Positions 22,400 through 41,600 of a stretch of 64,000 bases of DNA are shown here, piece by piece. The stretch covers positions 27,501 through 91,500 of the forward strand of contig VUYV01000595.1 in NCBI GenBank assembly GCA_008711295.1, written 5' to 3'. The notes beneath the pieces are model-generated. The model made no database searches and was not told where the DNA came from. It was given only the letters and a program-made list of their open reading frames with translations. Position 1 is the stretch's first letter. Each line of letters starts with the position of its first letter. The DNA is from Anarhynchus alexandrinus. Its lineage: Eukaryota > Chordata > Aves > Charadriiformes > Charadriidae. Both the position numbers and the translations under genes were made by a program.

Positions 22400-25300
22400 A
22401 CGGGATGCTCCTGACGGAGCCGATTGCAATCCTTCTTGAAACAGTTGTGGGTGTCCTGTTCTTGGTATTATTGGGTTTCAGTTCCATATTGCTGAGGGGT
22501 TCCATGGAGGCACCTGATCAGGGCTCCCAGCTCACAGGGAGATCTTCAAAGCTTTGAGAATGCCTGACTTCTGGAACACTTCAATGCCCAAAGGTGTTCC
22601 AGGCACTCGCGGAGAAGAATCCCAAACATGTCAATGCCAAAGACGGAACAAGTGGTTTTGTCTACTCATTAGTAGAATCAAAAGTATCAAACTGGAAGGG
22701 AATCGTTGCCTTTAAGCTGTACTTAGTCGGCTTTACGCTGCATTTCCCACTAAGGTGTGGGGAAGAAGCATGTGAGCGCAGTCCCTGTCTGGGATCTGTC
22801 CCCTCCCTGGGGCCTGATGCTGCTCCCACTGGAAACCAGGAAGGCACAGTAACAAACCTGCAGCCCTCGGTCTGGCCTCAATTTGTGGGTTACGGTTGTT
22901 GAGCTGCTGTGCAGAAGACATTTCCCCCCCATCTCAGCTTCCCCATCTGCAGCCAGAACTTAACACCACCGATCTCCATTATAAAGCATCCCGGAACATA
23001 TGGATGAAACTTGCCTGTTAGAAACCCCTGCCTCTCTGCGGGAAGGCAGCAACAGGGGCTTCATAATGGTCCACAAACATCTGCAGCAGATTTCTGGGAA
23101 ACACTGGAGTACATCACTCATAGCCACCCGGCTTCCATCAACGACCGACTTCACTAGAGTGGAGGTTTGACTGTAAATGCCTCTATAAATTATTCTTTTT
23201 TGGTGATTTAAACCTGTGAATCCTCAGACCAGACCTTGTCACAGCCGGCATAGATTGTGCGGTGGGATGATGACTTCCTAACTTATTTTCAAGACTTTTA
23301 CAAGTAACAGTTAATCAGCTACCACTGGGTTGTGTAATGGGAAACATGCAGATAAACCCATCTCAACGCATTCATCAGAAGAAGGGATTTCCGCATGCTG
23401 CAGGGTTTGGGACATGCCACTCCGCTGTGTCATGTGGGCAACAAAGTCCGGGGGGGGTCTGGGCTGCCATCCTTGGCCTGGAAACTGATAAGAAACAACC
23501 AGTGTCATGAGCATAGACCCGAGATTTTTTTGCTATGTTTACAGCTTCTCTTTGGAGATGGCTCCAGGCAAGCTGGGGCTCCCGGCAGGGTGAGTTTCAA
23601 ACGCCCGGTTTGTGCCAGCTGGAGCAAGAGAAGTAAGCATTGTTTCAGGTCCCCCTGACACCTTCGTGCAAGAAGTTGGTCAATGGCAGCAGGCAACTTC
23701 TCCTCGAAGCCAGCGGGGAACGGTGCATTGCTCTCAGCATCCTCCCCCGGCATCCTCCCCGAGGGCACGCTCCAACGGCTGCTCCATCCCTCCACAGCAG
23801 CATCTCCTGCAGCTCCACGGGACTGAGCTTCCTCCAGCGCAAGCCTGAACCTCACCCTTCTCACCCTCTGAACGCGGGCGCCTTTCACTTCCAGTAGCCT
23901 GGAGGACACAACTTGTGCCGACTGGTCTGAACGCACGAGCGTCTGCCGCCCGGAGCCCGGGTGTCGCAGCCTCTGCAGAACCCCAAAGCGTTTCACTGAT
24001 AAGGCATTGCGAAAGCAAACAAGCTCATTAATGAATCACGGGTGGGTAGAGGCAAGGCCTGGAGAGGGAGCACCGGCTTGTTATCGCTGGGGCTGCCAGA
24101 GGGAAAGGTGGAAAGAAAAATCTAGAGGGCAAGAGATTTCGTCTCACACTCAAAATGTTTTCAAAGCTGGAGAACCTACTCCTGACAGGAGCTGGCAAAC
24201 AGGTACCTTCCTTGTCCACCTTTAAATGAAACCTTCAAAGGGAGGACCAGAACCTCTCCAGCCCACAGGTGGGGTTAGATAAGGAAACGGAAGAAAGAGA
24301 AATCAGGAGCTGGCTGCAAAAATCAAGAGTGCATTTAAAAATCACAAATTTTAGAGTAAATATCAACATTCACAGGGATATTTCTTTCTGGTGTTTAAAA
24401 TCAGTTTTTCCTTTGCAGCCAAGAAGGAAAGAAAAAAAAAAACAGACAAAAAAAAAAAAAAAAAGAAAAGTAAGATTCTTACACAGTCACGTTTCTCCAG
24501 AAGCTGCTGCTTTAGAGAAAGCACCAACAACTGCGACTGACAAAAAGATGGTGACCTGAAAAGACGGTGACCTGAAGAGACGGCCCCATCCCATGCTGCG
24601 GGCACAGCCTGCAGAGAAGTTGGGATTAGAACTGAGGTGCGTCCTTACCTTGCGGCTCTCAGCCGCTTCTGCACGAGAAATGCTTCCTTTTGGGTCCCTC
24701 ACAAGGCAGCGGCGGCGGAGGAGTGCCCTTGACAGATCCCGGGGGAGCAAAGAAGTCCTGAAGCGACCACCACAGCAGGGAGCGCGAGACAGGAGACGGC
24801 TCATACCCAGCTGGAACCAGGCAGCTCTTCTGCCGGGACACTCTTCCCATTAAGACCCAGTTATAAAAGCATTTCTAGTTTCCCTCATTTACGTACATCA
24901 ACTCAGTTATGCGAAGAAACCCAACACCTGACGCTGCATCTCACTGCGAACACACAAAATCGCCTTATCCCCTTGGGCTCGGGGCTGCGCTTTCTGCCCA
25001 GCGGAGGCGCATTCGTATCGAAATGCAGCACTTGGCATTACACACTCTTGTTTTCAGTACAGAATAAGACACACAGACAGCGGGAGACGCCATTCATTCC
25101 ACTCGATTCACCGTGTATTTTTGCACTCTCAAATACCAGATCAAAATTGAAACCATCTGATGGCAGGGATGCTCTGAACATGGGGTTCACACGTACCACC
25201 AGAAAGCGATGGCCCAGAACCTGGCGGGCATTTGGGTCTCTGCAGTTCTTCGTAACGTCTTTGGTTGGTTGGTGCTTTGAGCTGGGAGTCGGAGCACAAC

Positions 25301-28300
25301 ATCGCATCCATAAATGAGCGCGTTTTCCCTAACTTGCTTATTTGAGCTGCCTGGAGGAGGCAGAGAGAGGGCAGCAAACGCCCCCGCAGCTGCCAGCCCG
25401 GCTCTGGAGGAGAAACACAAACACTGCGCAGGTACACAAGTTCCGCCACGTAAAGCACTTTGGGAGCCAGTGGTAAAGATGTCGTATGGAACCCTGACCT
25501 TGCCTCGGGGCCAGTCACCTCGGTGCTCGCACCAAAGGGAAACAACAGCCACACGTTGCATTTTATAAGTTGGTGCCCAAGTCCAAGTGAGGACTGTAAA
25601 GAACAAACAAAATAGCACATACCACTGCAGAAAACAGATACTTATCTCCTAAAGAAACATTTGTGTTTTCCTAACGCAGGTCTTGCTTCGGTTTGGTGTT
25701 CAGGACGGACTGGTTCCTACACTGAACCCCAAGCTGAACCCCACAGAACGAAACCACAGAGGCTTTCTCACCGGAGTTTAAGAATTAAGACTTTCAAGAT
25801 CCGATTATTTAGCAACATATTTTTTTTTTGCATAGCTACAAAGACCCACATTAGTCACTTCCAGCTAAATCCTCTCGCCTCAATCACACTAAAACCCCAT
25901 GCAGATATCACAGCTCCTTAAAAACCACAGACTGAAATCTCGGGAAGGATTACTCACCATTCATCTTTTCAAGGGAATAAATTTAGTTTGATTGGTTTCT
26001 TTACAATTACTGCCTCATCCTGCATAAACAAGAAAGAACATGAGGCGCTCTTCTGGGAAGAGGAGAGGTATTCCAGCTGCGTGTTTTGCCGGGGTTGTAG
26101 CTCTCTCTGCAGTAGAAGGGGCTTCTTTGACCAGTGTGCGCTCGTAACTTGGAAGATATGGTTACATATGAGTTAATAATAATAATTAATAATAGTCCTA
26201 ACTTGATTTAAATAGTACAAGAAAGGAGGCACCAGCCACGGTGACTGTCAGGCAGCCCACATTAATGTGGAAAGAGGAAGAAGTTCTGTGTTTTCACCAA
26301 AGTCCTTTCCTGTTGTCTCTGGGAATGGTTATGAAAACCAGAGTAGTGAGGTACATAATAAGCTGTTCTCCAGATCCCCTGTTCCTCCCTCCAGCATGAA
26401 ACCAGAGCAAATCTACGTCTGGATCCAGTGTAAGGCACAACTGGATCCCAAACAATCCGAAGCAATGGAGTCTGTGCTGCTTGGCAGAGCCCCAGCCTTG
26501 CCAGAGCCTACCAGGGAAGGTGAGACCCAGGGCCAACGCTGTCCTATCTTTGCAATAAACCATGCGGAGCATTTATGAGCTCATACAAATACCTACAGCA
26601 TGGCACACCCTTAGGAAGCTGCAGGGCCGCAGAGGCTGGGGTTGCCCAGAAGCACAGGGTCCTACCTAACTTTGCTCCTCAGGGAGCTCTCGGCTGCCTG
26701 GATGGAGCTGAGATTCAATTCACGGTGAGTTTTGGGAAGAGTGTGAAATGTTGAAAATACCCACACTCACCCTCCCTCGTCTCCAGAGTCAGCTGCTCCC
26801 AGGGCAGCCTGTTCGGCCGTTTCTGCACTCCTTGAAGAGGGCTTCACGGCCTTTGTTGCCACCACCGAGAAGAAAGTGCGGCCATCTGCAGCAGCGTGGT
26901 GAAATGATGAAGCTGGAAGATGTTGCGCATGCGGGAATTTCCAGAGCCTGGATGTCAGCAGATACTTACTGGAAGACCGGCTAATGCTTGCATAAGCATG
27001 GCTCTAGTGTTCAGCACTCACAGCCTGATCACTGGCTCTGCGTCGTGGTAGCCACATTTTGAAGGTTCAGCTGTTTCAAAAGCGTTGCTTTGGCTGCATA
27101 CAATATTTTGCATTATCTCAGACAAAGCTCGAGACAATAGCATTTGTGGGAGAGTTTGGGATTGTTTACCAGCATTGGGCTTCGGGCCTCTAATTTCTCA
27201 TTTTCTTTGCTCCGTTTCATCTGTTATTGACACTTCCATAAACGGAAAGAAGGATTCACAGTTTAGACAGAAAAGGAGAGGGCTCAGAGACCGAGTGTAG
27301 CTCAGCTTCTGTGCTTATGGAACTGGCGTAACATTTTGCAGCGCAAAAGCTTCTCAATCTTACTATTCTGGAGGTCAAACTAGTTTTCATGGAAAAAAAA
27401 ATAGAAAGAGGGTATTTAGCGTAGCTTTAGCTCAGCGGAGCTGTCAGAAACCTCTGACAACGGTGTCATCATGACAATACAACAATTGCATTTAGGTGCC
27501 ACTGGGAGTCAAACAGAAGGGATGAAATGAGCCAGTGAATGGTTCAGGGCCCCAGGAACCTTAACCTGGCTGTGGCTGACACTGTGCTGTGCACGGCAGA
27601 CACCACAAACTTCACAGCGGCGGCAGGACAAATACAAATGCATAAAAAGTAACAGCCCTTTCCACCCACGTGGGCTGGAGAAGAATCTCCCTAAAGCAGG
27701 AGGAGGTCTGGAGAAATTCCAACTCTGTCCGGGGCCACTATCCTCATTAATGCAGAGCAGTCTCTGGTGAGGACAAAACATAGAAGGCAGCGTGATTCCC
27801 TCCCCTCCCTTTAAGTATTGAAAATTAGTACCAAGCCTGCAAGACCATCAGCTGCAACAGAAGACAGATTATGTTTCTTCCTTGCAGAAATCCAAGGCAG
27901 ATTTCGAAGCAGAATTCAAATTTCCTGATTCTCACTGCTTTGTTGTAAACAAGTACGTCCCCTTTGTGGCAGGTATCAGAGGAAAGAAAATTACATCCTC
28001 TCCTTTCAAGCACACCCTCAGAATTTTTGTATGAAATATCATCTACATTAGAAAATAAATATAGAAGGTCCCACTAGAATGAAATGGCACACAGCAAAAC
28101 AAACTAGAAAAAGCCCAGTGTAATTGTTTCCAGGCACCACAATGTGCTAAGTACCCTTTCAACTATTAAAAAAAATCCACCTTAATTTATTAAGTGCCAT
28201 CTCTGCTACAATGCTTGAGGAGGGGTGTGAACATGTACAACGCAGCCAAGTTACAGCTCAATAAAAGCAAATGTGTTCCCTAAAAGCCTATGTGGCAAAA

Positions 28301-31300
28301 GAGAGGGAGGGTGTGACTTTCCCAAGCGCGTGCTTGGGAAGAAGTCCCTCACCAGGTCCTCAATTTATAGCCCTTATACTATCAGCTATAGCCGTACACT
28401 AGGTTTGTACCTTGTTCTGTGTAAAGCTCTGCTTCCAACATCAGTTATTCAGTTTACAGGTCATCAGACGCCAATCCTGACCTTATCCCGTTAGCAGTGT
28501 TAGTGCAGGACCAAACGAGACACTGGGAACAATCCTAATGAAGTCAATGAATGCCAAAGGACATAAGATAACTCTCAATCAGATACTGCAGGCCCACTTT
28601 GCAGCCGTACAAAAACATAAGGAAGCGACATAACCAAATAATGCGTTAAGTCTCACTGAATTTATACATCCAGCTTTCACTTCCAAGTAGGTTTTGTACT
28701 GCTCCTGGATCATAAGGTCAGCTCACAGCACCACTGATTAAACTCCCAGTTTGCCTGCAAGTAGAAGGGTAGAGAGCAGAGCGAACATACTGGAACTGTC
28801 TCAGTAAGACATCAAGACAGAAGAGACATAACACAACAGATGTCACAACTAAGTAGAAATTCATTGAGTCTAGAATTGTATTATGAAATCAGGACCTCAG
28901 CACTGTACATGTACCCACAGTCACAAAAAGAAATACAAACTGTACCTGCAAGGGATGGAACTGAACTGCAGAGACGAAGTGACCTGCCCCAGCAGAAGAG
29001 CACACCGAAGCCTGGTTGCCCTCCCTAATCCCTGCTTGCTGTGCTGCGTTATTCAAACAGCAACACGGTCATTGGCTATAGAGTCAGAAAGGATACAGAA
29101 TTTGTTATTTTTATATTTTACGTAACACAGCAAAACAACAGATTGCCATAAGTATCTTTCCCACTGCCTCACCCTAGTACTGCTGACATCTGGGTTTCCA
29201 CTGATACTATAGCTGGAATACGTTCGCTTCACCAAGGAAATCAAACATTCCCTTCTACAAGCCTCAACGCGTCAACATGTTAAAATGCAAGAGACCTCGT
29301 TCAGAAGAGGATTTTAACACGTTAGTGAACATTTAAAATACTACGTATTTTCTAGTGTGACTTAGCACAAATACAACTGAAAGATAAAATATGTTAACAA
29401 CCAAAGCACAAGACACCCCCCGTCTCTCCATTAAGGTGGGTACCACACCAACACAACGTCTCTAGCCCCGATCTTTAGGTGAAGGGCACGGAGGCATTCA
29501 AGCAGACGTTGTGCAAGCCTTCCTCCAGCTGTATGATGGACATTCGGAGACAACCCTGTAGTCACACTCACTCAGATTTCAGCTCGGTCAATAGCTAGCT
29601 GCAGGAGAAAAAGTATTTAATCTTGCTCAGAACAAAGGTAAACACCTGCTTAAGCACAAAGGTAAACAGCTGCTGAAGCACACATTCCTCCGAGGTGTCA
29701 AGGACCACAGTTCCCCCCCCCTCCCCGACTTCAGAGCCACCATCCAGCTCCATCGATGGCTCCTTGCACCTCCGGCTGACCTTCACGCGTGCAGACTGGT
29801 GAAGTCCCAGACTGATGTATTGCCGGGGCTGCATAAGCCCACACAGGAACAAAGACTCACAGATCCAGCCAGGTGTGTGCCTCCTCTTTGGTTTAGTAAA
29901 GGAAATACTTCTGCATTTTTCTCCGAGGGAATGAGGCTTGGCCGTGGTCTCTTTCCACATTAAAAGCACACTGGACCATGAACCCCTCCTAGCAAGTTTT
30001 ACACATTAAGCGGAGCAATTAAACAAAACCCAGTAAGCGTAAAATTCATAAGACAAGCTTCTGTTCTGGGCTAAAAACACTCAGTAATCCAAAACCAGAC
30101 AAAAATGGAAATATAACCTTTCAGGGAATAAATTACGTTGGAGACATTTTATACATGAGGTCTTTCTAGGGGGGAAGCAATTCAGTAACAAGGTAGAAGT
30201 AAAATGAGAAGCAGTAATCACAGGATTGCAAAAACAGGACCCATTCTTAGCTATTATAAAATAAAAACAAAGCACCTCCAGCAACTTCTTCTCCAGAATA
30301 CACAGGCAGACTGCCCAAAGAACAGACTATACATTTTTTCAGCTGCTTCTCAAGAAGAATGCTTTAAAGGAATTTGGGATATTTATTTATACAAAGCGCA
30401 AGCTCAGAAAGGGCTGAGTTGGTGCCTCTGTGCAAGCCTACTTCTAAAAATAGCACTTCAGTTAACAGCAGGTCAGTGATTAGGAGAAACAGGTTCTGAT
30501 GGTCATTACTGAATCATCACATGGAGTGAATAAAGCAAACTTGAATTTCATTCATTTTACAAGGAAGGCTCTGTCACCCTGGAGATTACGGACAGAGCAA
30601 AACTGGAGCAGAATCACTTTTGATATTGATTGATGGCTAAATTCAAGTTTCCTTTCTGTACAGCCTCTGCTTTGCCACTTCCTCGCCCACCCGCGTCAGT
30701 ACCTGCGAGGAGCCAGCCACCTCGCTCCCTACAGCTCTGGTGGACGCCTGCCTTCGACACCACCTCCGGGGCAGACACTGCGCTAGACAACGCTTCCCAT
30801 GGTATTTGCTCAACGGGGCCCCTAGGCACTGTCACAGAAACGAGGCAGGGCTTCATGCACAGCAAAGGAATGTGATTTTGTAGCATTTTTAATGTAATTC
30901 AATTATATTGCGCCAATGTGTGTTAGGAGAAGGGCACACAGCCTCCCTCTGCTGGCTAACACAAAAAACACTGCCAAAATTTGCCTAATCTGCACTGCAA
31001 CAAGCTGATGTTTTACAATTTTGTTGATCAATGCATGCACATTTTATATGAAGTCTGACCATTTCCTTCCTGTGGAAATGGGTCTTTGGAGGTTTTGAAA
31101 ACAAGCAATTATTTATCTTTATTACAACAAAAACTTACAGAGCTCAATACTGCAGCCCAAACTGTACACTGTCTCCCACAACAGCTTAAGCAGGTGTCAA
31201 ACTCCCATTCACAATTCCTGTGAGGCAAACATCCAAACAGAACTCTGCTGTGACAGACACCCCAAACCACCACAAACACCCTCTCACTCCCTCTTTCAGC

Positions 31301-31500
31301 CCAGAAATTCCCAGGATTTTTCTGTTGAAATCACCAACTTCTTCAGCACTATTCTTCCGATAATTTGCTTATGGAAAACCATATACCATCTCAACTGTTC
31401 ACTCAACTGCACGAGCAGACGATACCATTAGAAAACTTGTATCTCAAACTTGGGCCAATATGGAATACAGTTAAAAAACCACATGTGAATGGCACTGCAT
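22400..31500. other. Intergenic region between NCMAP and RCAN3
   Basis: About 9 kb with no recognised coding exon and no interspersed repeat that I can name. One possible minus-strand 5' exon border (GCCGCAAG then donor GTAAGGAC, exon starting at 24649) lies in a GC-richer patch at 24.6-24.85 kb. Several A/T homopolymers are present, for example near 24430-24465. Confidence 0.45.
29632..29679. repeat. Tandem repeat, 24-bp unit, two copies
   Basis: The unit begins ACAAAGGTAAACA and is repeated at 29632 and 29656 with two mismatches. Confidence 0.8.
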
Positions 31501-31504
31501 TGTT

Positions 31505-31510
31505 TTTATT
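31505..31510 (-). terminator. RCAN3: Possible RCAN3 polyadenylation signal
   Basis: AATAAA on the minus strand about 2.0 kb beyond the RCAN3 stop codon, in AT-rich sequence compatible with a 3' UTR. Another AATAAA at 32624-32629 is an alternative. Usage cannot be decided from sequence. Confidence 0.25.
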
Positions 31511-33475
31511 TTAAGTGTCTTTACACAATGAAAGATGTTGGAATGCAAATTGTTATACATTTTACACAAGATACACTGACAACATTACTTGCTTGATTTG
31601 TGTTATAAAACTGTTTCTGAAGGTTTTCCACTTACTCCTACTTACAGCAACTTCTACAATGGGGGAGAAATTAAACAATTCACAAAATATAAACACCACA
31701 GAAAATCCGAAATGGACTTCTGGAATTTTAAAAATACACAAGCCTGATCGACAATACAAGTTTTTTCTTGGGTTTTGTTTTGGTTTTTTTTTTTTTTTTA
31801 GTAACATGGAACAGTGAGACAGAGAAGTCAGACTTTGAGTGATTTTAATACCTGAAGAGAAACATAAACATCATGCCTGTGGAGGCAAGACAAACAAAAC
31901 CCATTTTCCTACCTTTTTAGTATATACTGTTCCTGCCTCTGGAACAAGGACCTGCCTGCAGGATCCCATTTAGCAACTTGAAGCTGGTGGCAGGAAGGGA
32001 TCACGAGCTGGCACAATACGGAGTTAAAAACGACCATGCCCACGCAAATTCATGACCATTACTTTTTCTCTCCTCCATCAATCAAGCGAAAACACTTTTG
32101 AAAATTCAATAAGCACATCATGTAGAATTGAAACACACCAAAATGAATTTGAAAAAGGCCAATTTCTGGATGATTTATATGTATGAACTTCAGCAGCCTG
32201 GTTTGTTCACAAATAATTTTATTATTTTAAATAGAAAAAAGAAGAATCTGTCTAGACTAAAAAAGGTTGGTTATAAAATAGCATAAAAGCATAGGAGCAT
32301 GTGTCATTATACTGAGGCATATTTTCCTCCTACTAAAACACTTAACACAAGATCACAAAATGAAAGATCTGTATTCTAAAAGCTGCATCCTGGTCTCCAA
32401 AGTAGCAGATGCTCTATCAGACAGGCAGGATGCCACACACAACAAGTCTTAATGAAAAACAGCAAACAAGGGCTGAAACTGCATAAAAACTGGCTAAGCC
32501 AGGCAACTGATTGTCATAAAAAAATACGAAACAGACTGGAGAAGTTTAGGAGCGCAAGTTAAAAATTAACCCTAGATGTTTTATCTCCTAACATAACTTA
32601 GTCATAACATAACAGTCACTGAATTTATTTATAAATGTAGGCCGTCTCTCGGACTGTAGAGGAACAAACGTTACCATCTTTTCAGAGAGGGTCAGAGACA
32701 ACACATCCAATAGCTGAATCCGTATTTCACTCTACATACAAATTCACTCCTAATTAGGTGTCAGTGCAAACCATTGTACCTATCAGTGTTCCATCACAGA
32801 TAGTAGCAGCAGTAGCGCTGGCGACAGACTCGGAGTCTGTCTTCTCAGCGATCTGTGGTTCTTCCTCCTGTATTCTTCTCTGTGTAGTTCGTAAAACTAC
32901 TTTAATTTAGTTCCATACGTGTATTTGTGCCTCATGTCAAAATTAAAAACACATATTTCTGAGAAAAGCAAAGATTAATCTTCACCTCAGAAGATTATTA
33001 GCTGGGCAGGAATTTTAGCATAAAGAATACGTTTAACTTGCATTTAACACTATATTAACTGGAAGCTGTTGTACCAGTACAGATCAGCTTTTAATTGCTA
33101 TACAGTGAACGTTCTTGAATCCAATCATGACAGTAAGAAAGATATTATTTCAGCACTTGGTACATCACACAGTACAGTATAAAGAAAAGGGTAACATCTT
33201 AAAAAAAAAAAACCCAAAACCAAAAACAAACAAAAACCACAACCAGACTTCCTATTTTTCACTATTTCAAGTCAGGTGGATTTGCTACACTTGGGGGGAC
33301 TAGTCCCTAAAATTAAAGTGCTTTTCAGAGCATTGGCATCCGAAATCTCGAACATGAGAGACAACTACAAGTAAAATCTGTTGTCGCTATACATAACATA
33401 TAGCAGCAGTACAGACATCAACACATGTACTCATTAAGTGTCTGATTTTTGATACTATCTTGAGCATCACACAAT

Positions 33476-38610
<5,135 letters not shown>

Positions 38611-38647
38611 TGTTCACCCAAAGCAACTCCACTTTGTGTTCCAGTTT

Positions 38648-41600
38648 CTAATAAGGGTCTGCCATTCAAAAAAAAACAAAACAAAACAAACCCAAAAATT
38701 AATGTGAGGATACCACATCTTCTTGCTTTGACTGTTCTTTAACACAAATAATTTTACAAAAAAGAATAGAAATCAACATGAAACTTTTCTCATCCACAAA
38801 ACAGAAGCACTGTATCCCATTTCTGTCAATGGGATAAAGACACTGCTGTTCAAAAGCAAGATAGTCACTCAGTCAAGTAAATGAAATTTCTCCTCCCTTT
38901 ACTCTGACATAAATCAAGAATTACAATACTGTTCTAGAAGCTTTTCTCCATGACACGCTTTCCAGTTAATAGCAATTTCTTATTTAATAACTTAAAAGCA
39001 CTTCTCAAGTAATCAGAGTAGTCTTCTGATATTTGAAGAAATATCTTTATTTCATCAATGGGAACACATGTATACAGCAAAGTTAAAGCATCTGCCCAAA
39101 GCCTCTCCAAGTCCGTGGCAGATACAGGAACAAAACCCAAGATCTCCTAACGTGAGGCCATTTCCTTCTACTAAGCACCAGAGAATGCCTTTCCCATAGG
39201 TAAGAGTATCTACAGCCTTGAGTAAACGTGTAACGGAAGAAAAAAGTGCAAACAAACAAGAGACTAAATAAAAGACTTTAGGTAACAAACTAGTTTTTAC
39301 ACAACAAAAAAGATTTTAATAGAGCATACTCTGCCACCTATTGCTGCAAAAATCATAAGTAGGTGTCGTGGTTTAGGCCAAATTGGCTACTGGGGACCTA
39401 GGGGACCCCAGATAGGACCGACAGATGCTCCCCTCTACCCCTCTTCAGAGAGAGGGGCAGAGGAGGAAAAAGAGACTTATGAGTTTAGAAAGAACTAAAC
39501 TACTTTAATNATGTAAATCATAGAAAACATGTAACTGTACCGTATCTAGATTTGGAGGGGGTGTCAATTTGTGACATAACACTAAAAAAAAAGTAAGTAA
39601 ATATATTGTGTTTCATTGGCAATGATCTCATTTGAATATTTGCTTAACTAGTTTATTCTTTTCAAGCAATCACTGAGAAATGCCATCAATTGAAGCCAAT
39701 ATGCATAAAAAAAATCCGTAATAAATCTATGCTCACTCATGGAAAAAGGTTTAAGACAAGTTTTCTAATTAACAACACCCAAACACCCTCAACACTTTGT
39801 ACTTACGGAGAAATAGCACGTGAAAACAAAAAGATTTAATACCTATTTTGAGTATTTACAAACCGCTTACGAGACAGACACACAAGGTGTGATGCTATGT
39901 TAAATGAGTTAAATCGATGTAACCTCGGTGTGGACATATAAAAGCTGCCTGAAGCAATGTGTGCACATGCACACATAAGTGCACAGGTTCACTGTCAAAC
40001 CATTACAAAGTCATGCATAGACCTGGCTAATTTTTCCTAACACAGCAAATTTCAAAATTTTCACAGGAAACACTCCTGAGCATCACAGAAAAAGGGATGT
40101 AAATGCAAGAAAACATGTAGCTGATGGAAACCTAATATTTTGTGCTCACTGATTCATGCAAAAAGGAAAAGAAAATATGCCAACCCAGTAAAAATAAAAG
40201 CCACCATCTGGCTCAGCAGCACAGACTCCAAGAGAGTTCTGGACAAATCAATCCAACATGCAACAGGACACGGACACCTACAATCAAGCCAAGCTACGTG
40301 CAGACCGAATTGAGAGCAACATGCTAGCTGTCTCCTTGGTCCTACCTCACCAAGCTTCCTCGTCAGAGGGGAATACAGATCACAAGAAGAAACACCTAAC
40401 CCACACATGACTGCTCCAAAAACCTGGTTTTCTGATGAATCAAAGAATGAGACTTGCAAACAAGGCAAGAGAGCAAAACTGGCACAGAAAAAGGAGAGTT
40501 TGGAAACACTGCCATGTAAATTCAAAGACTTAAATTAACAGTGAATAAGACTGGAAGTAAGGTAACATACAGATCAACACAAAATTTGGTCGAGTTGGCC
40601 ATGTTATTAGGAGCTTTAAAAAGTTCAGGCTGTCTGAGCCTCACACACTACAAAATGAAGTCAACAAAGCAGACTGAAGGGAGGCAAAAGCATCAAGGAA
40701 ATAAGATTAATGGAGTGCACAATCACTGTGACTTACACTGTGCCTGCAGTGGTACTCCTCTCTTCATTCTGTTAGTACTGTGGAATCAGACATCACAATT
40801 AAAATGAGAGAGAATTTAATCCATAGATTATCAACTGAATCCATTACTCCTCCTTTAAAGTTGTGATCATCTATTATGTCATTTCAGGAGCTGCAATCTG
40901 CAGCTACGAACACCAAACACTGCAGTGACCACAGACATGTTCCTCTGTTTGGTATGTTAGTACAGAGGAACAAAAAAAATGAGCAATTTCAAAAAAATTA
41001 GCAAAGAAATTGACAAAAATTTGACAAAGGCAGATCTGGGGTTTTATTTATACAAATAAGATGCCTGAACTCTGTATTTCTGGCTAATATTCTGTACAAT
41101 GAGCCTTTGCATAGGCTCCTTGAATAAAAACAATCTTTCACTCTCCAATGAGACAAGTATGCAAATATCTGCTTGAAAATAAAATAAAACTGAAATTGTT
41201 AAAAAGAGCAATACAAGACACTTTATAAAACACCAACTTAAAGACACAAAGAATGCATTGTGGGAAAAAAAAAATCCCAGTTTTTCCTTCTTTTGCCAAA
41301 TTTGGTTAAAGTAATTCAGAGAATTAAAATTAAATTCAAAGTTCAAGCATGAGGAGGTTCTAAAACTCTGAAACTGTTATTTTGTATTTTGAAAAAAGAC
41401 ATCCATGTTATTTCCATGTCTGTTTGGTATAACAGAATATGGCAATTTCGTAAATGAAAAGGTGACAACATACAAAAGATGGAGCAGTAAAAGGCAAGAA
41501 TGATAGCCAGGTAAACAATACAATTAAGGAAAGGTCTTTGCCAAATCAACTTAGGAATTGGAGAGGGATCAATAACAAGCAACTGAAATGTTTGCAAACA

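Noticed and set aside
21592..22557. 321-codon plus-strand frame
   Set aside because: It runs from CpG-island sequence straight into an antisense CR1 element (22091-22398), so it cannot be one protein.
24861..24869. TATAAAAG as a promoter
   Set aside because: A perfect TATA box on the plus strand, but no plus-strand exon or gene follows; the possible minus-strand donor at 24648 lies on the other strand.
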